Virus record (IMG/VR): IMGVR_UViG_3300035180_000260
Location: 1 to 50,869 of that record
Source: a virus
Reading direction: 5' to 3' (one strand)
Length of the DNA: 50,869 nucleotides
The notes under the pieces were generated by a model. That model was not told the origin of the DNA and did no database searches. It saw only the letters and a list, made by a program, of their open reading frames with translations. The position numbers were made by a program, and so were the translations under genes. Of the stretch, positions 38,387 through 45,560 are shown piece after piece (the first letter of the stretch is position 1; the number at the start of each line of letters is the position of its first letter).

Positions 38387-38763
38387 TGGACTGGACAAAA
38401 TACGCACCGTACTTTACTGAAGACGAATTTCGTTGCCATTACACAGGCAAGTGTGACATGAAGCCTGAGTTCATGGATAAACTGCTGGCAATTCGGATCG
38501 AGTACAACAAGCCTATGAGGATTACCTCGGGCTATCGTGACCGCACCAACCCGATTGAGGTTAACAAGCACACTACAGGTGAGCACACTATGGGTGTTTG
38601 TTGCGATGTTGGTGTCAGCGGAGAAGATGCGGTTCGACTGTTGGAGATTGCACTGCGACACGGTATTACGCGTGTCGGGGTCCAGCAGAAAGGAGAAGGA
38701 CGATTCCTGCATATCGGAATCGGTGGAGGGGATTTGCCTAACCCCGCAATCTGGAGTTACTGA
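38383..38763 (+). CDS. M15-type peptidoglycan endopeptidase (endolysin), 126 aa
   Basis: Numbering from MDWTKYAPYF, the zinc ligands are H67 (GEHTMG), D74 (VCCDVGV) and H109 (GRFLHIGIG), with SGYRDRTNP as the substrate-side motif. This is the peptidase M15 fold, D-Ala-D-Ala/L-Ala-D-Glu endopeptidases used as endolysins. It has no signal sequence, so it needs a holin for release, probably the next gene. GGGTGA precedes the ATG. Confidence 0.88.
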   Translation: MMDWTKYAPYFTEDEFRCHYTGKCDMKPEFMDKLLAIRIEYNKPMRITSGYRDRTNPIEVNKHTTGEHTMGVCCDVGVSGEDAVRLLEIALRHGITRVGVQQKGEGRFLHIGIGGGDLPNPAIWSY

Positions 38764-38774
38764 GGAGATACGCT

Positions 38775-38987
38775 ATGTTTGCAGGATATAAAACTGTTGT
38801 AGCTGGTAGTATTAGTATCGTGATGGGTCTCGCAACGATGATGGGTGTAACGATCGACCCCTCGACAATGGCTGCGATCTCTCAGCACATTGATACGGTT
38901 GTTGGTGGTGGAATGACGCTGTATGGTCTTCTGATGGTTGTGCTGCGTGCATTCACGACATCGCCGATCTTCAAAAAGCCCGAGTAA
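38775..38987 (+). CDS. Probable holin, 70 aa, two membrane segments
   Basis: AGGAG precedes the ATG by 8 bp. Two membrane helices are visible, VVAGSISIVMGLATMMGV and VVGGGMTLYGLLMVVLRAF, joined by a short polar loop, and the C terminus ends in FKKPE. This is the class II holin layout, and the gene directly follows the endolysin. Other small membrane roles are possible but less likely. Confidence 0.75.
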   Translation: MFAGYKTVVAGSISIVMGLATMMGVTIDPSTMAAISQHIDTVVGGGMTLYGLLMVVLRAFTTSPIFKKPE

Positions 38988-38992
38988 GAGAT

Positions 38993-39190
38993 ATGCCATC
39001 TCTCAGGGAGGCAACAGGATACTTCGATGCTGGTGAATATCTGTCTACTTGTATTGGTAGGACAATAACAAGGGTTGAGGATGACGAAAATAGTTTGCTT
39101 TTCTTCTTGAGCGATGGCACGCAACTTGAATTTTACGGGTTGGAAGATGGCGGTTTCGGTGTACTTGTACATGAAGGAGTGGCACACTGA
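38993..39190 (+). CDS. Small hypothetical protein, 65 aa
   Basis: MPSLREATGYFDAGEYLSTC is followed by VEDDENSLLFFLSDGTQLEF, a beta-rich core. Similar short proteins of unknown function appear in other phages. It lies 5 bp after the holin and overlaps the nuclease start by 1 bp. Confidence 0.6.
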   Translation: MPSLREATGYFDAGEYLSTCIGRTITRVEDDENSLLFFLSDGTQLEFYGLEDGGFGVLVHEGVAH

Positions 39191-39534
39191 TGACGTATGA
39201 ATACAAACACGTTGATGTTGTCAGGGTGATCGACGGTGATACGGTCGAACTTGACATCGACTTGGGAAACCACACCAAATGGCGTAACTCTTTCCGTTTG
39301 CTAGGTATCGACACGCCTGAACACGGTATGCCAAAGTTTGACGAAGCGACTGAGTATTTGCGCAAACTGCTGAAAGACGGGGTGAGTAGATGCCAGACTA
39401 CGAAACCGGACAAGTACGGACGCTGGTTGGTAGATTTGTGGACAGCTTCTTCCGCTGGCGGAGAGTTTCACATCAATACGCTTATTCTTCAGTCAGGGCT
39501 TGCCAAGCCATACTTCGGAGGAGCAAAGGAGTGA
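39190..39534 (+). CDS. Thermonuclease (SNase)-like protein, 114 aa
   Basis: VVRVIDGDTVELDIDL and FRLLGIDTPEHG are the micrococcal nuclease OB-fold signatures, and KPDKYGRWLVDLW carries the later catalytic Arg. It is a single-domain SNase, slightly shorter than average. It may degrade host DNA or act on DNA during lysis. There is no export signal. Confidence 0.88.
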   Translation: MTYEYKHVDVVRVIDGDTVELDIDLGNHTKWRNSFRLLGIDTPEHGMPKFDEATEYLRKLLKDGVSRCQTTKPDKYGRWLVDLWTASSAGGEFHINTLILQSGLAKPYFGGAKE

Positions 39535-39974
39535 GCGACAGTCGCTTTTTGACAAAACTGGTTGTCGAACTTGTAGCGCCGTATGATAACGATGGTGCAG
39601 GTAATTGGGCGTTGCGCGAACCTTTGCAGTTTTACAGTCATCGACTTGACAAGGTACTTACTGTTGGGCCGGATTTCGATACAGATTTCGCATCTGTTCC
39701 CCGTGTCCCCTTAATCTATGCGAACTACGGTAACAAGTATCATCGTAGCGCCACGCTACATGACTCGTTGTGTCGAACCAAGGTAGTTCCACGTGATGTT
39801 GCAGATAAACTTTTTCTAGATGCCATGCACTCCGAAATCGCTGAACGTGTCGAGGAACTGCGAAACAGTGGAGAATCTGAGGATGATATTCACGAGTTTG
39901 AGGCCAGCGAAATGGGTCGGGCACAAACCATGTATGCTGCTGTCAGACTTTATAGCGTGACGATGGCTAGTTGA
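39531..39974 (+). CDS. DUF1353 protein, 147 aa
   Basis: The start is taken as GTG at 39531, preceded by AAAGGA and overlapping the nuclease stop. The DUF1353 core is clear: DFDTDFASVPRVPLIYANYG and then HRSATLHDSLCR. DUF1353 proteins are common near phage lysis genes and have no proven function. A longer frame to the left lies over the nuclease gene and is not used. The stop lies inside the next promoter's -35 box. Confidence 0.85.
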   Translation: MSDSRFLTKLVVELVAPYDNDGAGNWALREPLQFYSHRLDKVLTVGPDFDTDFASVPRVPLIYANYGNKYHRSATLHDSLCRTKVVPRDVADKLFLDAMHSEIAERVEELRNSGESEDDIHEFEASEMGRAQTMYAAVRLYSVTMAS

Positions 39975-39999
39975 CATGCGAACAACTTTATTGTATTTC
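39971..39999 (+). promoter_or_regulatory. Candidate promoter before the scaffold operon
   Basis: A perfect TTGACA is followed by 17 bp and TATTTC. The expected start coincides with the ATG at 40006, which has no Shine-Dalgarno sequence, the same arrangement as before terminase. Confidence 0.5.
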
Positions 40000-40005
40000 T
40001 AACTC

Positions 40006-40254
40006 ATGAGCACGTTTGGTAACCCTAGCAAAGCCCAACTTACAGCCTTAAGCCGGTGTCGGATGGACGACATGAAACCGTTGGTTGAGTTGATGGAAGC
40101 TACGTTGTCAGACGTGAAAGAATCCTTGACCCAGGCTGATGAACCGATCAGGGTTCACCGATTGCAGGGTAAGGCAATTGTGCTGAAAGATTTTCTGGAA
40201 TTGGTCGAAAAGGCCAACCAGATTCTAGCGCGGGGTTCGCACACCGCATTTTGA
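40006..40254 (+). CDS. Hypothetical helical protein, 82 aa
   Basis: The product is nearly all helix (LSRCRMDDMKPLVELMEATL, then HRLQGKAIVLKDFLELVEKA) and sits just before the scaffold gene. It has no Shine-Dalgarno sequence but lies directly behind a promoter. Small helical proteins here may be head assembly factors. No family is recognised. Confidence 0.65.
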   Translation: MSTFGNPSKAQLTALSRCRMDDMKPLVELMEATLSDVKESLTQADEPIRVHRLQGKAIVLKDFLELVEKANQILARGSHTAF

Positions 40255-40339
40255 AACCTAGCTGACCATGATGGGCCGCAGGCTGACCGTAAAGTCGGAG
40301 CCTCGGAGTCAGAGTTGGAGCTTAAAGGAGAAGTAGCAA

Positions 40340-41281
40340 ATGGCATTGCCGAAGCAGGTTGCACAGCAACTGAAGGACGTGGAAGAGCTTGAAGCCAAGC
40401 TCAATGCAGAGCCGGAGAAGACGGAAGAACCTTCTGCCGAACCGGAAGCCGATCAACCCGAAGTAGCAGAAACCGCTCAGGCGACGCCGAGCCAGCCGGA
40501 ACCGCAGAAAACGGTTGACAGTTGGGAGCAGAAATATCGCTCGTTGCAAGGGATTTTCGATGCTGAAGTTCCTGCACTGCACGCGAAGGTTAAGGAACTC
40601 ACTCGTGAGCTTCAAGCCGCTACCGCGCAGATCAATGAGCTTAAAACTGCACCCAAACCTGCACCGCAGAACGCTGAACCACTGGTAAGCGATCAGGACG
40701 TTGAGACGTTCGGTCAAGATTTGATTGATTTGCAGCGCCGTGTTGCGCGTGAAGTAGCTGCAGAGTTTCGGTCTGAGTTGGCAGCTAAGGATGCCAAGAT
40801 CGCCGAACTGGAGAAGCGCATTGAGCAGGCGAGTAGTCGGGTTGGTGAGGTGACGTTTGAGCAGCGTCTTAACCGAATGATTCCTGACTTTGACCAGCTT
40901 AACCGCGACCCCAAGTGGGTGGAATGGTTGGACGAAGTAGACCCGCTTACGCGAGCACCTCGGCGTTTGTTTGCTCAACAGGCATACGACAGCGGTGACG
41001 TGGAAGCACTGGTTCACTACGTCAATATGTTCCGCCAGAGCGCCGTCCCTGCGCAAACGCAAGTCAATCAGAACAAGGCCAAACTTGAACGTCAGACCGC
41101 GCCGACTCGTAACGCATCGAGTTCAGTTTCTACCGCACAGGAGAAGGTATATTCAACTGCACAAGTTGAAGATATGTTCGCCAAAGCAAGGAAGTTGAGC
41201 ATTCAGGGGCGTTTCGACGAAGCAACCAAACTTGAAGCCGAGATTACGGCTGCCTACGCGGAAGGACGAGTTCGTTTTTAA
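40340..41281 (+). CDS. Capsid scaffolding protein, 313 aa
   Basis: AAAGGAG precedes the ATG. The protein is acidic, with a Glu/Pro/Ala-rich N-terminal third and a long coiled coil (LHAKVKELTRELQAATAQIN and AKDAKIAELEKRIEQASSRV). It ends in a helical C-terminal region that in scaffolds binds the coat. Its position directly before the major capsid gene supports this. It would be removed during maturation. Confidence 0.85.
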   Translation: MALPKQVAQQLKDVEELEAKLNAEPEKTEEPSAEPEADQPEVAETAQATPSQPEPQKTVDSWEQKYRSLQGIFDAEVPALHAKVKELTRELQAATAQINELKTAPKPAPQNAEPLVSDQDVETFGQDLIDLQRRVAREVAAEFRSELAAKDAKIAELEKRIEQASSRVGEVTFEQRLNRMIPDFDQLNRDPKWVEWLDEVDPLTRAPRRLFAQQAYDSGDVEALVHYVNMFRQSAVPAQTQVNQNKAKLERQTAPTRNASSSVSTAQEKVYSTAQVEDMFAKARKLSIQGRFDEATKLEAEITAAYAEGRVRF

Positions 41282-41342
41282 CTTGTTTACGGGTAAACAG
41301 CAGTCTGAATCTCACCCAACTTTTTAATGTAAGGAGACTCTC

Positions 41343-42353
41343 ATGGCTACTGTTTTTCCCGTCGTAACTGCTGGTGCGTTTGACACCAACCCGTCGTACT
41401 CCGGTACGTTTATCCCGTCGCTTTGGTCTGGCAAACTTAACGTCAAGTTCTTTGCCAACACCATCCTGTCCGAAATCATGAATACGGATTGGGAAGGTGA
41501 GATCAAAAGTCAAGGCGATACGATCAACATCCGTATTGCCCCGGACATCGCCATTAGCGACTATGCTGGCGCTGGTAGCACGCTGTCCGTTCAGACCCCG
41601 ACCCCGGCCACGGTGGTCATGCAGATCAACAAGGCCAAGTATTTCTCGGTGCAAACCAACGACGTACTTGCGCAGCAGGCTGATCTTGACCTGATGAATA
41701 TGTTCACCGAAGACGCGGCCAAGCAAATGAAGATCGCGATCGAGGACGAAGTATTCTTCAATTCGTTCGTCAACGAAGGTCCGGCTGCGGCCAATAAAGG
41801 CGCTACCGCTGGTGCCCGTTCTGCCGCATACAACCTAGGTACCGACACCACTCCGATCGACCAGACCACTCCTGACAACGTTCTGCAAACTGTTCTGCGC
41901 CTGTCGGCTACCCTTGACGAACAGAACGTCCCCGAGGATGGCCGCTGGCTTATCATGACTCCGTATGACCGCCATCTGCTGATGCGCTCGAACCTCGCTC
42001 AAGCGTATTTCACCGGCGATCAGTCGAGCACCATTCGTACCGGTAAGATCGGCATGATTGACCGTTTCACGGTCTACGTGTCGAACCTGCTGCCGCGTGG
42101 TGCGAACGGTAAGGCGCTTGTTTCGGGTCTGACTTCGACTGCTTCTGGTGCTACGCTTACCAACGCCAAGGATCGTCGATTGATGGTTGCTGGTACTAAG
42201 GCATCTTGTGCTTTTGCTTCGCAGATTGTCAAGACTGAGCCGCTGCGCAACCAGACTGACTTCGGCGACATCGTCCGTGGTCTGCAGGTGTACGGTCGCA
42301 AAGTGGTTAAGAATACCGCTTTGGCTACTGCGATTATCGGTTCCCCGGTCTAA
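41343..42353 (+). CDS. Major capsid protein, 336 aa
   Basis: AAGGAGA precedes the ATG. The length, the position after the scaffold and segments such as NTDWEGEIKSQGDTINIRIA and RWLIMTPYDRHLLMRS fit an HK97-fold coat protein. The C-terminal part contains GDIVRGLQVYGRKVV. It would form the icosahedral shell. A 9-bp hairpin follows the gene, as often found after highly expressed capsid genes. Confidence 0.92.
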   Translation: MATVFPVVTAGAFDTNPSYSGTFIPSLWSGKLNVKFFANTILSEIMNTDWEGEIKSQGDTINIRIAPDIAISDYAGAGSTLSVQTPTPATVVMQINKAKYFSVQTNDVLAQQADLDLMNMFTEDAAKQMKIAIEDEVFFNSFVNEGPAAANKGATAGARSAAYNLGTDTTPIDQTTPDNVLQTVLRLSATLDEQNVPEDGRWLIMTPYDRHLLMRSNLAQAYFTGDQSSTIRTGKIGMIDRFTVYVSNLLPRGANGKALVSGLTSTASGATLTNAKDRRLMVAGTKASCAFASQIVKTEPLRNQTDFGDIVRGLQVYGRKVVKNTALATAIIGSPV

Positions 42354-42359
42354 GTAGTG

Positions 42360-42381
42360 CAGGGGGACTTCGGTCCCCCTG
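42360..42381 (+). other. UUCG-capped hairpin after the capsid gene
   Basis: CAGGGGGAC and GTCCCCCTG form a perfect 9-bp stem with a TTCG tetraloop, 7 bp after the capsid stop. No U tract follows. It probably stabilises the capsid mRNA or lowers read-through into later genes. Confidence 0.75.
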
Positions 42382-42400
42382 ATTCAATGGAGAATACACA

Positions 42401-42613
42401 ATGACTGTTTATGATCTTGTAGACCTGTATAAAGGTGAGTTTGTCTCCAACAAAGCTCAGGTTCGTATTGATGGCGAGTGGGTTGTTGTAGGTCATGTTG
42501 TCGGCGATGCCTTCGAGTTGACTGCTGAAGGCGAAGAACTTGCCGCGAAAGGCGTAGAAGTCACCGAAAACGGGCGTAAGAAGAAAGAGCCTAACGAGCC
42601 GGTGGGCGAATAA
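42401..42613 (+). CDS. Small capsid-adjacent protein, 70 aa
   Basis: The sequence MTVYDLVDLYKGEFVSNKAQ is followed by WVVVGHVVGDAFELTAEGEE, with a charged C terminus ending EPNEPVGE. Its position after the capsid suggests a head decoration or completion factor. No family is recognised. Confidence 0.65.
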   Translation: MTVYDLVDLYKGEFVSNKAQVRIDGEWVVVGHVVGDAFELTAEGEELAAKGVEVTENGRKKKEPNEPVGE

Positions 42614-43248
42614 TGGCAACTGTGTCGCTCGACGTATTCTTGCCTGAAATTACTCCGATTGTAATCGGATGCCCTGAGCCGCTCATCAAGAACGCGTTGC
42701 TTACTGCTGCGAGGGAGTTTTGCTCTCGCACGTTGTGCTGGCAAGTTTCACTACCTAAAGTCGAGCTTTCCGACAGTGACTTTCCATATTCGATTCCGAC
42801 TCCTCCTGACGGAGACTTGGCTCGCGTATTGTCGGTACGGACAGACTACTTTAGGCTGAGTCCAACGACAGTTAACATATTGGACAACATGGCGAATTGG
42901 GAAGATCATATTGGCGCTCCCCGCATGTTTTACCTTACGCCAACAGGGGCACTGGTACTCTACCCACGTTTGTCTGAGCCTACTGAAGTTCGAGTCACTG
43001 CAGCGTATACAGTATCTTTCGATGCGACACAGTTGGAAGATATGCTGTTTAACTACTGGCGAGATGCTATTGTCAGTGGAACGTTGAAGTATCTACAGGC
43101 TATGCCGAACAAAGGGTGGAGCAATCCCGATCACGCGATGATTTATGGAAGCCGATTTGAAAATGGGATGAAAATATGCGCAGCGGAAATGCTGCGCGGA
43201 GCGCACGCGATGTCAGGGGCCGTAGTTCAAATGCGGCCTGCTGTGTAG
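42613..43248 (+). CDS. Putative head-tail adaptor, 211 aa
   Basis: The gene starts on the stop of the previous one (TAATG). MATVSLDVFLPEITPIVIGC and PLIKNALLTAAREFCSRTLC are typical of the N terminus of phage adaptor proteins placed between capsid and tail genes. It is mixed alpha/beta with an amphipathic C terminus. Role inferred from position and these segments. Confidence 0.7.
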   Translation: MATVSLDVFLPEITPIVIGCPEPLIKNALLTAAREFCSRTLCWQVSLPKVELSDSDFPYSIPTPPDGDLARVLSVRTDYFRLSPTTVNILDNMANWEDHIGAPRMFYLTPTGALVLYPRLSEPTEVRVTAAYTVSFDATQLEDMLFNYWRDAIVSGTLKYLQAMPNKGWSNPDHAMIYGSRFENGMKICAAEMLRGAHAMSGAVVQMRPAV

Positions 43249-43260
43249 GGAGCCATAATC

Positions 43261-43845
43261 ATGGGTCTTCAACTAAGCGTTCCGATTGCTACTGCACGAG
43301 GCATCCTGAATGATCCTGATGCAACACGGTATTCGCAGCCAGATTTGCTACAGTATGCAAATGATGCTCTGGATCAGATCGTTAAGATTATTCCGCAGTT
43401 ATTCTACGTTTACGACAACTTTACTTGCGCCGCAGGGTCGTTACAGTCTCTATCTTTCGATAATTCTGTGGCGTTGGTAGACGTAAAGCGTGTACAGAAT
43501 GGAAATGCGGTTACTCGCTCCGATGTAGGCATCTTGGATGATTTCTCACCCGGATGGCGATCAGGACCTACAGGAGCGACCAAACATTGGATGCCGTTGG
43601 CTGATGACCCGCGCAAGTTCCTCGTATACCCGCCTGCGCCAGCTAACCAAGTTCTCGAAGTATTGCGAGTAGCTGTACCATTAGAGTTTACGGAGACCGC
43701 AGATACATGGTTGCCTGCACAACTCTCTGATGCGATTTCAGATTACATTGTGTATCGTGCTGAATCGCGTGATGACGAATACGTGAACAGCAATAGGGCA
43801 GCGCAGTTCTTCACATCTTTCGTTGGAAAAGTAAAAGGGGCGTAA
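43261..43845 (+). CDS. DUF6682-like adaptor protein, 194 aa
   Basis: The sequence MGLQLSVPIATARGILNDPD and YSQPDLLQYANDALDQIVKI, then DSPGWRSGPTGATKHWM-like spacing (DDFSPGWRSGPTGATKHWM), matches the conserved phage DUF6682 layout. The C terminus is helical (DAISDYIVYRAESRDDEYVN). Proteins of this kind join the head to the tail. The structural role is inferred from family and place. Confidence 0.75.
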   Translation: MGLQLSVPIATARGILNDPDATRYSQPDLLQYANDALDQIVKIIPQLFYVYDNFTCAAGSLQSLSFDNSVALVDVKRVQNGNAVTRSDVGILDDFSPGWRSGPTGATKHWMPLADDPRKFLVYPPAPANQVLEVLRVAVPLEFTETADTWLPAQLSDAISDYIVYRAESRDDEYVNSNRAAQFFTSFVGKVKGA

Positions 43846-44967
43846 ATGGCACGCAAATACAAGAATAATGCCAGCAGCACGCTTGCTGGCGCACTCACAG
43901 TAAGCGCAACCACTTTGACTGTTGCTACAGGTCAAGGGGATCGTTTTCCTATTGCGTCAGGTTCAGACTATTTTGTACTTACTCTCCAGAAATCAGGTGG
44001 AGTGGAGATCGTCAAGGTTACGTCACGCGCAGCTTCATCCGACTCCATGACTATTCAGCGTGCGCAGGAGGGTACAACTGCATTGTCATTCTCTATCGGT
44101 GACATTGTGTCGTTGCGTGCTACTGCCGACTCGTATAACTCCATCGACGCGCACATCTACTCTACCGCCGCTGCCCATTCAGCCAGTGCGATTGCTAACA
44201 CTCCGGCAGGTAATATTTCCGCTACGAACGTGCAGGCGGCACTCAATGAGCTTGACAGCGAGAAGGAGGCCAATGGTACAGCGTCTGCAGCAGTATCCGC
44301 GCACGTTGCGGCTGCTGATCCGCACCCGCAGTATCTTACGTCGGCAGAAGGCAATGCGGCATATCAACCGTTGAATGCTAACCTGACAGCAGAAGCTGGT
44401 CTCGTCGGAGCGGCTAACAAACTGGCGTACTACACCGGGGTCGGGACGAAGGCATTGACGAACTTGACTGCTTTTTCCCTTACGTTGCTTGATGACACTG
44501 ACGCTGCTACGGCTAGAACTACGCTTGGGGCACAAGCAACCCTTGTCTCAGGGACGAGCATCAAGACCGTGGCAGGGCAGTCCTTGCTTGGTAGTGGGGA
44601 TGTACCGATTGTCCCTGATGCCCTTTCCACGGCAAGTGGATCAGCACCATCATATTCTGCTCGCGCATGGGTAAGTTTCAACGGCTCAGGTACTGTGATT
44701 ATTCGTGCAAGCGGTAATATTTCGAGTGTTGTACGTAATGGAACGGGGGATTACACGATTAACTTTGCGACTGCCATGCCTGATATTAATTATTGCTGGC
44801 AAGGGTCAGGAATGTTGGTAGGTGGTGACGCAAGCGCCGGAGGTCAAGCGTTTAACGCGAGGAGTGACTTTCCTCCAACAACAACATCGTTACGCGGCTA
44901 CTGGAAGCAGGGTAATTCAGCAACTGCCTTAGATAATAGCCAAGTAAATGTAGCAGTTTTTCGGTAA
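43846..44967 (+). CDS. Putative tail fibre/spike protein, 373 aa
   Basis: The N-terminal 110 residues form a beta-rich attachment domain (TLAGALTVSATTLTVATGQG). The middle contains Ala/Ser-rich trimerisation-like repeats (VQAALNELDSEKEANGTASA) and a segment like LLDDTDAATARTTLGAQ, common in phage fibre proteins. The C-terminal domain is Gly/Ser/Asn-rich, as in receptor-binding tips. Two small proteins follow that look like fibre assembly factors. Confidence 0.78.
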   Translation: MARKYKNNASSTLAGALTVSATTLTVATGQGDRFPIASGSDYFVLTLQKSGGVEIVKVTSRAASSDSMTIQRAQEGTTALSFSIGDIVSLRATADSYNSIDAHIYSTAAAHSASAIANTPAGNISATNVQAALNELDSEKEANGTASAAVSAHVAAADPHPQYLTSAEGNAAYQPLNANLTAEAGLVGAANKLAYYTGVGTKALTNLTAFSLTLLDDTDAATARTTLGAQATLVSGTSIKTVAGQSLLGSGDVPIVPDALSTASGSAPSYSARAWVSFNGSGTVIIRASGNISSVVRNGTGDYTINFATAMPDINYCWQGSGMLVGGDASAGGQAFNARSDFPPTTTSLRGYWKQGNSATALDNSQVNVAVFR

Positions 44968-44974
44968 AAAGACT

Positions 44975-45223
44975 ATGAACCAAGTGATAATCTACAAACA
45001 AGACAATGGCGTGCCCGCTGTCATCTTTCCAACACAAGAATCGCTCACCATGTACGGGATACAGGCTATAGCTAAAAAGGATGTTCCAGCCGGGAAACCG
45101 TACAAGATCATCGACGCAAGCGAATTGCCGCAAGGTGTTCCTCAAGAAGCGTGGGAGATTGATGACGCCGACTTGACCGACGGCATTGGCGGTGAGTCCA
45201 ACGAATTTCCGGGGGGCGTATGA
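44975..45223 (+). CDS. Tail-fibre-assembly-like protein, 82 aa
   Basis: MNQVIIYKQDNGVPAVIFPT and GIQAIAKKDVPAGKPYKIID, then EAWEIDDADLTDGIGGES, resemble the small chaperone-like proteins encoded after phage fibre genes. It overlaps the next gene by 4 bp. The role is inferred. Confidence 0.65.
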   Translation: MNQVIIYKQDNGVPAVIFPTQESLTMYGIQAIAKKDVPAGKPYKIIDASELPQGVPQEAWEIDDADLTDGIGGESNEFPGGV

Positions 45224-45528
45224 GCATAATCAGGATCAACACTCAAAAAGTGGCGGAAAAGCAAACTGCCGACTTTGTTGCTAAGGTTCAGAGCCGCCTT
45301 GACGCCTTCGCGCGTACTCGCAGCTATGATGGCATCCTTTCGGCCTGCACTTATGCTACGAGTATGAACCCTAAATTCGCTGCTGAAGGGCAATACTGCG
45401 TACAAGCACGCGATGCGACATGGGCCAAGTGCTATGAAATCTTGAGCGCAGTTCAGTCCGGCCAGCGCCCAGTACCTACTTGGGAAGAACTCGAAGCTGA
45501 GCTTCCGATGCTGCAATGGCCTAACTAA
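45220..45528 (+). CDS. Fibre-associated DUF4376-like protein, 102 aa
   Basis: The protein has a helical N terminus (INTQKVAEKQTADFVAKVQS) and RSYDGILSACTYATSMNPKF, a motif seen in phage fibre assembly and DUF4376 proteins. WAKCYEILSAVQSGQRPVPT and a Leu/Trp C terminus complete it. It lies directly behind the previous small gene and is probably cotranslated. Confidence 0.68.
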   Translation: MSIIRINTQKVAEKQTADFVAKVQSRLDAFARTRSYDGILSACTYATSMNPKFAAEGQYCVQARDATWAKCYEILSAVQSGQRPVPTWEELEAELPMLQWPN

Positions 45529-45560
45529 ACTACTGATGATATTAACGCGGTGACTCGGTA

